From UBA5195 sp034432755 (GTDB lineage Bacteria > Chloroflexota > Anaerolineae > Anaerolineales > Villigracilaceae), in NCBI GenBank assembly GCA_034432755.1, contig DAOUBQ010000101.1, forward strand, positions 30,981-94,980: DNA of 64,000 nucleotides. Reading direction: 5' to 3'. The notes under the pieces are model-generated. The model worked only from the letters and a program-made list of their open reading frames with translations. It did no database searches and had not been told where the DNA came from. The position numbers and the translations under genes were made by a program. Shown here piece after piece: positions 6,681 through 14,926 of this stretch (position 1 is its first letter; each line of letters opens with the position of its first letter).

Positions 6681-8579
6681 ATGATGAGTCAAGATGGAAT
6701 TAAACCAACCAGCGCGCTTAAAGAAACACCCACCAGGCCGCTTCGTCGCGGATTGTTCCAAAAATTCGCGGAACAAATTGATTTGGGCATCTCCGCAACC
6801 GACGAACACGGCATGGTCGTTTTTTGGAATGCGGCCCTTGAGCGTATGCTTGGACTGCAAAGCAGGCGGGTGATGGGTCGTCCGCTCTGGGAGGTGCAGT
6901 TCGAGTTAATGTTCCCCGAATCGCAAACCCGCGAAAATTTGCAGCGGCTGCAAGCGACCTGCCAAACCATGCTCGAAACTGGCAAGCACGATACGCAGGG
7001 AAAATTTTCCGAAATCGAGTACCAGGTGCAGGGTAAAAAGAAGATTGTCTTATTGATGGCGACCTACATTGTTCCCGCATATCAAAGATACAGCCTTTTC
7101 AACATCTATCTCGACCTGAATGCCATTCGAAGCGTAGACGAGAGCTGGAATTTCGCTGCCGCTAAATTCCGCGCTGTTGTTGAACAGGCCGAGGATGGAA
7201 TTCTGATATTCGACGCGCAGGGGATTGTGCTGGACTGGAATCAGGGTTGTGAAATGCTTCTTGGAATCCCGTGTGCTGAAGCGGTCGGTAAACGCCTGGC
7301 CGATTTACTTCCTGAACTCTTCGATAATGTGGACTGGAAACTCAATGACGTTGGAGACTGCCTGCACGACCAACTGACCCGCAACCTGCCACTGATTGCC
7401 CGCAGCCGTCTCCCTCTCGTCTTCGAAGGTCCACTGAAGCATGTGACTGGCATGAGAAAATGGGCTCACGCGGTGATTTTCCCCATTCGCACCCAAAAGC
7501 ACCGTTGGTTCGGCATGATTGCCCGCGACATAACCTGGCTTAAGCAACAGGAACAGCGCATGGAGCGTTATGCCCACCAGTTGGAGACCCTGCGGCAGGC
7601 CGGGCTGGAAATTTCCGCCGAGCTGGGGCTAGATGCGCTGGCCTGGATGATTGCGCCGCGTGCGGTGGAACTGCTCAACGGCAACGCGATGGCCCTTTAC
7701 CTATATAACCCCGAAAAAGACTGCCTGGAACTTGCCATCAGCCTGGGCGACAAACAACCCCAAATCGAGAAGGTTGTTCAGCGGGGCGAATCGCTGGCCG
7801 GGCGCGTATGGGAAACCTGCAAATCTGTTCTCCTGGATGATTATCATACCGGGCGCACTTCTGACCTGGGCAAATCTTACTGGGGGAAGGTCGCTGGCGC
7901 GCCCATCACCTGGGCCAGCGAATTCTTGGGGGTTTTATTTGTCTTTTCCGACCAGCCGTTTACTGAAAATGACCTGAAGATTCTGGAATTGTTCAGCGCT
8001 CATGCCGCTGCCGCTTTGCGCAATGCCCGCCTGCACCAGCAAATCAGCCAGATGGCCGTCACCGACTCGTTGACCGGAATCTACAACCGCCGCTACTTCT
8101 TCGAAATTGCCGAGAAAGAATTCCGCGAATCGGTGCGCTACCAACGACCGCTCTCGGTCGTTATCTTCGACCTCGACCATTTCAAAAAAATCAACGACAC
8201 CTTTGGCCATGCGCGCGGCGATGAAATTTTACGCGCCGTTGTGCAGCGCTGTGTTGCCAACATGCGCCAATCGGATACGGTTGGCCGCTACGGTGGCGAG
8301 GAATTCGTCATCCTGCTGCCTGAAACCGATGGCGAGCAAGGACTTAACCTGATAGAACGCCTGCGCCACGAACTCGCCTCCACGCCAGTGGAAACCGATA
8401 CCGCCCCGGCTTTTGTAACCGCCAGTTTTGGAGTTGCCTCTCTCTCGCCAGATGTCACCGACTTGCTCACCCTCGTCAACCGGGCCGACCTGGCCCTATA
8501 TCACGCCAAACAGACCGGACGCAACCGCTGCGTGTTGTGGAGCAAGGACATGCAGGAAGGGGTAGATGAAGCAATTTAG
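6681..8579 (+). CDS. PAS-PAS-GAF-GGDEF diguanylate cyclase
   Basis: This enzyme makes cyclic di-GMP from two GTP. The 632-residue protein has PAS domains at about 30-140 and 158-285, a GAF domain at about 300-450, and a GGDEF domain at about 460-620. The active-site loop is GGEEF at 538-542, and the allosteric I-site RQSD at 529-532 lies exactly five residues before it, so product inhibition is expected. DLDHFKKINDTFGH is the metal/substrate segment. There are no membrane helices, so it is a cytoplasmic sensor; the ligands of its sensory domains are not evident. Two consecutive ATG codons occur at the start, with AGGA upstream. A PilZ-like protein is nearby. Confidence 0.95.
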   Translation: MMSQDGIKPTSALKETPTRPLRRGLFQKFAEQIDLGISATDEHGMVVFWNAALERMLGLQSRRVMGRPLWEVQFELMFPESQTRENLQRLQATCQTMLETGKHDTQGKFSEIEYQVQGKKKIVLLMATYIVPAYQRYSLFNIYLDLNAIRSVDESWNFAAAKFRAVVEQAEDGILIFDAQGIVLDWNQGCEMLLGIPCAEAVGKRLADLLPELFDNVDWKLNDVGDCLHDQLTRNLPLIARSRLPLVFEGPLKHVTGMRKWAHAVIFPIRTQKHRWFGMIARDITWLKQQEQRMERYAHQLETLRQAGLEISAELGLDALAWMIAPRAVELLNGNAMALYLYNPEKDCLELAISLGDKQPQIEKVVQRGESLAGRVWETCKSVLLDDYHTGRTSDLGKSYWGKVAGAPITWASEFLGVLFVFSDQPFTENDLKILELFSAHAAAALRNARLHQQISQMAVTDSLTGIYNRRYFFEIAEKEFRESVRYQRPLSVVIFDLDHFKKINDTFGHARGDEILRAVVQRCVANMRQSDTVGRYGGEEFVILLPETDGEQGLNLIERLRHELASTPVETDTAPAFVTASFGVASLSPDVTDLLTLVNRADLALYHAKQTGRNRCVLWSKDMQEGVDEAI

Positions 8580-8613
8580 TCTGCTTGGGTTGCGGTCTTG
8601 CCAGCGTGTTTGT

Positions 8614-9291
8614 TTATCGTTCTGAAATCGTAATCCGCTCGATGACATCCCCTGAATAGTCGGGACGCTGGTTGGGGTCGCGGCGGGTGATGTTGTTGAC
8701 GACCTCCATGCCTTCGATGACCTGCCCAAAGATAGTGTAGCCGCCGTTCAGTTGCGGTGTTGGGCCAAAGGTGATGAAGAATTGGCTGCCATTGGTGTCG
8801 CGCCCGGCGTTGGCCATGGCAACTACCCCGGCTTTGTCAAAGGTCAGGTCGCTGTCTTCGTTTTTGAATTGGTAGCCGGGGCCGCCCATACCGGTTCCGG
8901 TTGGGTCGCCGCCCTGGGCCATGAATCCTTCGAGGACGCGGTGGAAGGTCGTCCCGTCGAAATAGCCCTCGCGCGCCAGGAAGACGAAACTATTGACGGT
9001 GATGGGGGCTTTGTCAGGGTAAAGTTGGATGACAAACTCTCCGCCTTTTGCCATTTTGACGGTGGCGAAGTATTGTTTGTTCACGTCAATCGTCATCGGC
9101 GGGGCGGCGTCGTATTGTTTGGCGGTAACAGGCGCGGATTGGCCGCTCTGCTGGTTTGAGGGGGGCTCTTTGGGCCAGGACATCCACGCAATAATTGCAA
9201 TGACCAGTACCGCAATGGCGATGCCGGCCCACTGGATGGTTTTTGCGCGCTGTTCCTTCTGCCGCCGAAGTTCTTCTTTTCGCTTGGACAT
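8614..9291 (-). CDS. Membrane-anchored cyclophilin-type peptidyl-prolyl isomerase
   Basis: A proline cis-trans isomerase assisting protein folding outside the membrane. The 225-residue protein has a lysine/arginine-rich N-terminus (MSKRKEELRRQKEQRAK), one membrane helix at about 20-40, a short linker, and a cyclophilin domain from about 75. The active-site sequence FHRVLEGFMAQGGDPTGTG and the GSQFFITFGPTPQLNGGYT block are conserved. The ATG at 9289-9291 has AGGAGAG upstream; an in-frame extension of 19 codons is not supported. It is convergent with the diguanylate cyclase and divergent from the VanZ-like gene. Confidence 0.95.
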   Translation of the reverse strand: MSKRKEELRRQKEQRAKTIQWAGIAIAVLVIAIIAWMSWPKEPPSNQQSGQSAPVTAKQYDAAPPMTIDVNKQYFATVKMAKGGEFVIQLYPDKAPITVNSFVFLAREGYFDGTTFHRVLEGFMAQGGDPTGTGMGGPGYQFKNEDSDLTFDKAGVVAMANAGRDTNGSQFFITFGPTPQLNGGYTIFGQVIEGMEVVNNITRRDPNQRPDYSGDVIERITISER

Positions 9292-9349
9292 AGTCTCTCC
9301 TCGTTTTCGATGGGAAGGCGTAATCTGCTGTTTTGGCTTCCGGGCCAAT

Positions 9350-9355
9350 TATAAT
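9350..9355 (+). promoter_or_regulatory. -10 box of the VanZ-like gene
   Basis: A perfect TATAAT lies 36 bases before the proposed TTG start. The -35 region is not well conserved. Confidence 0.45.
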
Positions 9356-9391
9356 CAACAAAACAGAACGTTTTTTGTTGGGAGAAACATC

Positions 9392-9787
9392 TTGATTCAA
9401 TGTGCCTGTATCTTGATGAACCGAATTCCCCGCTGGCTGCCAGCTATTCTGCTGATGATGGTCATCTTCAGTTTGTCCTCGACGCCTGCCTCCGAACTGC
9501 CCGATTACGGTTTTTGGGACACTCTGGTCAAAAAAGGCGGGCATGTCACCGGATATGCCCTGCTGGCGCTTTCGTATTGGTATTGGATGCGCTTCGACCC
9601 TAAAAAAGGCTGGCTGGCCTGGTTGCTGGCCGTTCTCTATGCCGCGACCGATGAACTTCACCAATCTTTTACGCCGGGAAGGCATGCCTCGTTTGAGGAT
9701 GTGCTAATTTACGACAACCTGGGAGCGTTATTTGCGGTGCTGTTGGGTGGTTGGGTTTTCAAACGCAAAGAAAAAAGCGATGTTTAG
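9392..9787 (+). CDS. VanZ-like membrane protein
   Basis: A 131-residue protein with four hydrophobic segments and the VanZ signature DELHQSFTPGRHASFEDV near residue 93, followed by YDNLGALFAVLLG. VanZ-like proteins are small membrane proteins of uncertain role; the founding member gives low-level teicoplanin resistance. The TTG at 9392 is chosen because GGGAG lies seven bases upstream; an ATG at 9416 (MNRIPRWLPAILL) is the alternative but has no ribosome-binding site. Confidence 0.85.
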   Translation: MIQCACILMNRIPRWLPAILLMMVIFSLSSTPASELPDYGFWDTLVKKGGHVTGYALLALSYWYWMRFDPKKGWLAWLLAVLYAATDELHQSFTPGRHASFEDVLIYDNLGALFAVLLGGWVFKRKEKSDV

Positions 9788-9926
9788 CCGCTTTAAAGAC
9801 CTTTAAGCACAACGGACATGAGGTCTGCGAAGGTCAAAAGATGAAAAGTGGTGATCTTCTTGTTTGATTGGGTCTTTGCAATAGAGCCACCGATTGGGCC
9901 AAGCGGCTGGTCGGTCAGGTAAATCA

Positions 9927-9956
9927 AAACATCCCGCCATGTTGGGCGGGATGTTT
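9927..9956. terminator. Bidirectional terminator between convergent genes
   Basis: CATCCCGCC pairs with GGCGGGATG, extended by AAA/TTT. It is followed by TTTGTT on the plus strand and by TTTTGATTT on the minus strand, so it can serve both the VanZ-like and LCP genes. Confidence 0.8.
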
Positions 9957-9973
9957 GTTGGATGTTCGAAATA

Positions 9974-11422
9974 TCAGGGCATTGGGTTGCTGGCCGCCCA
10001 ATCGGGGCCAAGGATGATTTCGATGTCGGCAGTCGCATCGGGGTTGTAATCGCTTTGTATCTGGATGGCCGCATTGAGCCGGAAGAGTTCCTTGAAATGC
10101 GTCAGCGTATAAGGCCGTCCGCGGCGGTCAACGACAATGGTGGAACCGGGGAAGGTGGAGGCGCTATCTATAATTACCACATTGAAGCCAAGCGATTTTA
10201 GATAATCGGCGGTTTTCTGTGCTAAACCAGCGGTATACGTTCCATTGTAGATGGCGATTGTTGCGGCCTCTTGCCGGGCCAGGTCGAGCGAGTCTGTGCC
10301 TTGCGCCATCGGGCTGATTGCGCCTCCCGCAGTGAAAATCTCATCCCGCAGTTCGCGGATTTTATCGGGAATGGGTTTGTAAACTGCCTGGTTTTGTCCA
10401 TTTACAACAACATTGTAGGGGAGCATCATCGTGTAATCAATGACGCCTCTCTTGATGTTCTCTTCAGGAATATTGGTTGCCAGTAATGCCAGGCGCATCA
10501 TCTGGTCGAAAGTCAGATTGGTGTTCACGCCATCCTGAATTACTTGGTAGAGGTCGGGCGCGGTTGAAATCATATAGGGAATATTTCCAGGCTCTAACAC
10601 ACGCTGGCGAATCCCCATAATGACTTGTTGTTGGCGCTTGGCGCGGTCAACATCGCCGCCTTCAGTATAACGGTTGCGGGCATAGGCCAGGGCTTCCACG
10701 CCACCAAGCATGTGCCACCCGCGCGAAAGCATGATTTCGTCGTCGCCAGGCCCAATCGGGTCAATGAATATTTTTTTCTCGACATAAACCGGGATTTTCC
10801 CCAAGTGGTCTATTAAGGTCACAAAGGCTGAAAACTCAACCTGGGCATAGTACTGAACCGGCACGCCAATCACCTGTTCGACGGTCTTCATGGCAAGCGC
10901 CGGGCCGCCACCGGGAAGTTTGGCCGCATCGCCGTTCATGTACGCCGTGTTGATGCGGCCATATCCGAACCCTGGAATGCTAACCCATAAATCACGCGGG
11001 ATGGAGAGAATACCGGCTGTGCGCGACTTCGGGTCGAGGGTGAGAAGAATCATCGTATCCGAACGCGCCGGGCCGGAGCGGTCTGCCGAGCCATCATAGG
11101 TATCCAGGCCAAGTAAAAGGACATTTACCCGGCTGGCGCCATCCCAGGCGGGGGGCAGTTCGACATCGGGAATGGCCGGAGCCGGGGTGGGCAAGTCAGG
11201 AGTGTCAATGCCGGGTTCAGGCGTGGCTTTGCTAGGCTGGGTAAACACCGGGTTTGATGCGCCGTCATTGCACCCGGTCAGGGCGGTGCCTGGCAGGGGC
11301 GAGAGACACCAGCCAATCACAATATTGCGGGCAAAAATAAACGTTCCGGCGAACAACGCGATGCTGACGATGCCGAGGAGCAACCATTTGAGGAGCGATT
11401 TTTTATTCAAGTTTATGTTCAT
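9974..11422 (-). CDS. LytR-CpsA-Psr (LCP) family cell-wall ligase with LytR_C domain
   Basis: LCP enzymes transfer lipid-linked glycopolymers to peptidoglycan outside the membrane. The 482-residue protein has a short cytoplasmic tail, one membrane helix (about 10-30), a Pro/Thr-rich linker, and an LCP domain with NVLLLGLD, RSDTMILLTLDPKS, ILSIPRDLWVSIPG and YARNRYTEGGDVDRAKRQQQ, which together carry the catalytic Asp and Arg residues. A C-terminal LytR_C-type domain (IAIYNGTYTAGLAQKTADYL) follows at about 390-470. The ATG at 11420-11422 is chosen from domain homology; the ribosome-binding site is poor. It lies ten bases after the HEAT gene and is probably co-transcribed. Confidence 0.92.
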   Translation of the reverse strand: MNINLNKKSLLKWLLLGIVSIALFAGTFIFARNIVIGWCLSPLPGTALTGCNDGASNPVFTQPSKATPEPGIDTPDLPTPAPAIPDVELPPAWDGASRVNVLLLGLDTYDGSADRSGPARSDTMILLTLDPKSRTAGILSIPRDLWVSIPGFGYGRINTAYMNGDAAKLPGGGPALAMKTVEQVIGVPVQYYAQVEFSAFVTLIDHLGKIPVYVEKKIFIDPIGPGDDEIMLSRGWHMLGGVEALAYARNRYTEGGDVDRAKRQQQVIMGIRQRVLEPGNIPYMISTAPDLYQVIQDGVNTNLTFDQMMRLALLATNIPEENIKRGVIDYTMMLPYNVVVNGQNQAVYKPIPDKIRELRDEIFTAGGAISPMAQGTDSLDLARQEAATIAIYNGTYTAGLAQKTADYLKSLGFNVVIIDSASTFPGSTIVVDRRGRPYTLTHFKELFRLNAAIQIQSDYNPDATADIEIILGPDWAASNPMP

Positions 11423-11432
11423 GGTGTTTCGT

Positions 11433-12005
11433 TTATTGGGGCCTGATATATACCATACCAAGCCCAAGTTTGTTGAGGCCATGTTCGGCCCAGTAGGTTG
11501 AAATTGCAGAATCGGCCTGGAGGGCTTCCATCAGCGCTGGGATGGCGCGCGGGTCGCCGATTTCGGCCAGGGCGCGGGCGGCCTCCAGTTTTGCAGAAGA
11601 TGTTCCGTTTCGCAAGACTTCTATCAGATGGGGGATGGCTTCGACGCCGATGGTGATGAGGGCGTTGCAGGCAAGTTTGGCGGTCATCGAATCAGGAGAG
11701 GACATGGCTTGAATCAATGCCGGCACAGATTCTGCGTGAGGGTGGTGACACAGACCCAACGCAGCGCACTGCCTGATTTCATCGGCTTCGTCCTCCAGCG
11801 CGGATATCAGTCGGTGAACGACATCCTCCTCGTGCGGAAATCCTGCAAGGGAACGTACTGCCCACCAGCGCGTATCAACATCGTCCGATTGGAGCAACGG
11901 GTCAATCGCCGAGACAGGAAAAGCGGGCAGGCGAATCGCGGCGGCTTCGGCGCGGGAGTCGTCTCCGCTGGTCAGTTCGGCCAGCAGGGTTTGAAGTTCG
12001 TCCAT
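11433..12005 (-). CDS. HEAT-repeat protein
   Basis: A soluble 190-residue protein made of about five HEAT or PBS-lyase-type helical repeats, e.g. DTRWWAVRSLAGFPHE, EIRQCAALGLCHHPHAES, AKLACNALITIGVEAI and AKLEAARALAEIGDPRAI. Such repeats form protein-binding solenoids; no enzymatic residues are visible. Its ATG abuts the TAA of the Trm112-like gene (TAAATG), implying coupled translation. The partner is unknown. Confidence 0.85.
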   Translation of the reverse strand: MDELQTLLAELTSGDDSRAEAAAIRLPAFPVSAIDPLLQSDDVDTRWWAVRSLAGFPHEEDVVHRLISALEDEADEIRQCAALGLCHHPHAESVPALIQAMSSPDSMTAKLACNALITIGVEAIPHLIEVLRNGTSSAKLEAARALAEIGDPRAIPALMEALQADSAISTYWAEHGLNKLGLGMVYIRPQ

Positions 12006-12224
12006 TTAGCGGGCTGGGGGCGGGACGGGTAGGGATTCGGGGGAAGTCGCTACCCATTTGTCGCCTTCGTCAATGAGCATGACGGGAATATCATCCACAA
12101 TTGGGTATTTTCGCCCGCAATCCTGGCAGATGAGCCAGGCATTGCGCGTTAATTGAAGCAGGCCGTCTTTTTCGCGCACGCAGGCCGGGCAGCGCAGGAT
12201 TTCCAGCAACTCTTGAGAGACCAT
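12006..12224 (-). CDS. Trm112-like zinc-ribbon protein
   Basis: A 72-residue protein with LLEILRCPACV near the start and LICQDCGRKYPIVDDIPVML later, giving the four zinc-binding cysteines of the Trm112/YcaR family. Family members are small partners or activators of methyltransferases. The ATG at 12222-12224 has AAGGAG upstream. It is followed by the HEAT and LCP genes in one unit. Confidence 0.88.
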   Translation of the reverse strand: MVSQELLEILRCPACVREKDGLLQLTRNAWLICQDCGRKYPIVDDIPVMLIDEGDKWVATSPESLPVPPPAR

Positions 12225-12340
12225 TGTTTCTCCTTTTTTTGATACGGGGCAAAATTGTACCACAGCAGGGTACATCGTCCCGAAGGTTATGCTGAGGCGG
12301 TTCACTTTGCAATCATAGACCTTTGGGGCATTTCTTCTTA

Positions 12341-14284
12341 TTACGGCTGGCACAGGTTGCGTTTTTTGAGTAATTTTTCAGGTTCTTCGGTGCCGGGGCC
12401 GTATTCACAAACGGCACGCCAGGGTTCGTAATGGGTTTGGAATTTATCTGCAAAGTAGATTTTGCCATCGCGCATGACGATGCGGTTGATGGTAATATCT
12501 GCGCCTTCAGCCGCCCAATCCACTTGTTTTGTTTCGCCTTCTTTGAGTTCTTCGTTGACCTGGATGATAGGCTCTGGGGCCGGGATGATATTAAGGGGCC
12601 CGGTTGTATCATAGGTGACGGTGCGGCCATCGGATGTGGAATAAAATTTCCAGGTGAGTGAACGGCCAGGGCCGTTGAAATAGACTTCCATCAATAGCCA
12701 ATACGGGGTGTCGTTTGTGAATTTGAAATCAACCAATGGGAAGTAGACCGTTGCATCGAATCCGGCCAGGCGCGGGTCGAGGCTGCCATTGGCGCGCTGC
12801 TCGTAGTAGCTGACGCGATAAGCGTGCGCCGAACGTTCGTTGATGGGGAAGCCGCCGAAGAAGGCGGTTCGGAACAGGGTGGTACTGACCTGGCAGACGC
12901 CGCCACCGACGCCTTTGATGGTGCGTCCGCCGTAGATGATGAGGGCTTCGGCATAGCCGTTATCGAGGCTGATCTCGCCCAAGTACTTGCCCATCGAGAA
13001 CGTTTCACCGGGGGCGACCAGCACGCCGTGAAAATTGGCCGCGGCGGCCTGGATATTTTGCAGGCGGGCCGCGCTGGAACCGTAGAAATAAGTGGTTTGC
13101 GTGCTGACCAGTTGGGTAATGCCCAATTCGGCGGCTGTGGCATTGTCGGCCACTTTGGGCTCACTTATGTTCAGGCGCAGGGAGGCCGAACTCTGCCCGG
13201 CGGCGACAGCGGCATCAATTTCATCCAGTGTTCCGAGGAAATCGAGTTGATAGCCGATGGTGGCCGGGCGAATTAATTCAAGTTGGAAGGTTTCTTCGTT
13301 GAAAACGAAACGCGCATTTTCTTCGGTGCGGTCGGTTTGGCGGGCAATGGATTCGAGGATGGGTTTCAACATTGACCGGTCGGGTTTGAGGATGTATTGG
13401 GCATTCCCGGCGGCATCGTAAATGCGCCCAACCCGCAGCATGGGGGCCAATTCCAATGGTTGGATTTGCCAGGGGCCGGGGTCGCCCGCCCGCACATTGG
13501 GAATGGAAAGCGTAAACGGCCCGGTGAGCAGGCGGCGGGCGGCTTCAGCCTGGGGCGCGGCATCCAGCACTTCGGGGGTCTGTTCTTCGATGACCAACCG
13601 CACTTCGCCATCCCGGAAGGACTGCATTTGGACGGTGAGATAAACCAGTGTGGCATCCACGTTTAGGCGGCGGCCAACCTGCCCCGGCGTGGTGGAGACG
13701 TTCAGGCCGTCTATCACCAGGCTGGCTTCAAGGACGGGTTTGTCAATTTGCGCGGCCAGGTTTTGCAGGTAAGAATGCGCCAGGCGCTGGTCGAGGACGA
13801 CAACCGGCGGGATATCCAGCCCCACTTGCGAGGCGTTCCATTGTGTATCCAGCATGGAAAAAATGTTGCCCTTGCGCCCCATCTCGAATGCTGCCTGGGC
13901 GCTGGCGACCGGGTCGAAGACCATTCCCAGGCGGACGGGGGATTCAACCCACACTCTTTCGCCGTCTCGCAGCACGATGCGTCCGCTGGTGGGGTAGGTT
14001 AATGCCGTTTGCAATTTAACCGCTGCTTCAGCCGGCTTCATGCCTGATACATTGACCCCAGCCACCGACATTCCAGGGAAGATACGCCCGGAATAGGTGA
14101 TGCGGTAGCCAATGGTGATGAGGAACATGGCAATCAAAAACACCGAAATTCCGCCCATCAGCGCGAGCAAGATTTGCAGGATAACCGTCTCGAAATTGCG
14201 GCGGTCGCGGCGCTGGCGCACAAAGCGGATGGGGGCGGTGACGGATTTGTCTGAAGGTGGGCGAGGCGAAAGGTATTGGCTCAT
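12341..14284 (-). CDS. VanW/YoaR-type peptidoglycan-associated protein
   Basis: A 647-residue envelope protein: cytoplasmic arginine-rich N-terminus, one membrane helix at about 33-60, two putative peptidoglycan-binding (PG_binding_4) modules across about 65-360, and a VanW domain at about 400-540. The VanW domain contains APGETFSMGKYLGEIS and IKGVGGGVCQVSTTLFRTAF, the family's most conserved block. A closing beta-rich segment follows. Its biochemical activity is unknown; the family is associated with cell-wall glycopeptide resistance loci and wall maintenance. Its ATG overlaps the TGA of the preceding methyltransferase-like gene (ATGA), so the two are translationally coupled. Confidence 0.9.
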   Translation of the reverse strand: MSQYLSPRPPSDKSVTAPIRFVRQRRDRRNFETVILQILLALMGGISVFLIAMFLITIGYRITYSGRIFPGMSVAGVNVSGMKPAEAAVKLQTALTYPTSGRIVLRDGERVWVESPVRLGMVFDPVASAQAAFEMGRKGNIFSMLDTQWNASQVGLDIPPVVVLDQRLAHSYLQNLAAQIDKPVLEASLVIDGLNVSTTPGQVGRRLNVDATLVYLTVQMQSFRDGEVRLVIEEQTPEVLDAAPQAEAARRLLTGPFTLSIPNVRAGDPGPWQIQPLELAPMLRVGRIYDAAGNAQYILKPDRSMLKPILESIARQTDRTEENARFVFNEETFQLELIRPATIGYQLDFLGTLDEIDAAVAAGQSSASLRLNISEPKVADNATAAELGITQLVSTQTTYFYGSSAARLQNIQAAAANFHGVLVAPGETFSMGKYLGEISLDNGYAEALIIYGGRTIKGVGGGVCQVSTTLFRTAFFGGFPINERSAHAYRVSYYEQRANGSLDPRLAGFDATVYFPLVDFKFTNDTPYWLLMEVYFNGPGRSLTWKFYSTSDGRTVTYDTTGPLNIIPAPEPIIQVNEELKEGETKQVDWAAEGADITINRIVMRDGKIYFADKFQTHYEPWRAVCEYGPGTEEPEKLLKKRNLCQP

Positions 14285-14886
14285 TTTCTTTCAGAACCAA
14301 ATTTAATTTTTGGCAGCAGCATAGGAGTGCGGGCTTTGTAGTCGGCATACTCCTGTCCAAAGTCTTTGAGCAATTTGCGCTCTTCGAACCAGGCCCCAAT
14401 TAAAAGATAAAGACTGAACACAATCCAGACAGCCAGGCGATTGACGGTCATATCGGGCCAGGCCCACAGGAAGGCTAACCCTGCTGTGTAGAGCGGATGG
14501 CGGACATGAGCGTACAGTCCATCGGTGACGAGTCTGGGCGGCGTTCCGGGTTCCAGCCCGGCCAGTTGGGTCAGCCCGGCGAATTCGAATGGTCCAGTCT
14601 GCATTACTCCGGCCACCAGCGCAAAAAAAGCCGCGCCCTGGATGAGGACAGAGAGGTAGACCCAGGGTTCGGGAATGGCGTAGAGCGGTTGGTCGGGGAA
14701 GGTAAACAGCATCAGCAATATCGGAAAAATGCTGGCAGCCGAGAAGATATTGTAGGAAAAGCGATATAGCCGGTCGGAAGCCGGGCCGAAAAACCGGCGC
14801 GCGGCGTCTTTGACGGTGTGCGAGGCCAGGATGGAGTGGATGACACCCCATAAGGTAGACGCAACAATAAGATAAAGGGTTCCCAT
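14281..14886 (-). CDS. NnrU/isoprenylcysteine methyltransferase-like membrane protein
   Basis: A 201-residue protein with five to six membrane helices. The C-terminal half has the phospholipid/isoprenylcysteine methyltransferase pattern VTDGLYAHVRHPLYTAGL followed by EERKLLKDFGQEYADYKART, which binds S-adenosylmethionine in that superfamily. The opening MGTLYLIVASTLWGVIHSIL resembles NnrU-type proteins. Substrate unknown. The reading frame ends inside the start codon of the VanW gene. Confidence 0.75.
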   Translation of the reverse strand: MGTLYLIVASTLWGVIHSILASHTVKDAARRFFGPASDRLYRFSYNIFSAASIFPILLMLFTFPDQPLYAIPEPWVYLSVLIQGAAFFALVAGVMQTGPFEFAGLTQLAGLEPGTPPRLVTDGLYAHVRHPLYTAGLAFLWAWPDMTVNRLAVWIVFSLYLLIGAWFEERKLLKDFGQEYADYKARTPMLLPKIKFGSERK

Positions 14887-14926
14887 GTTCGGTATCTAGT
14901 ATCCAGTGTTCAAGGTTGAAGGCTGG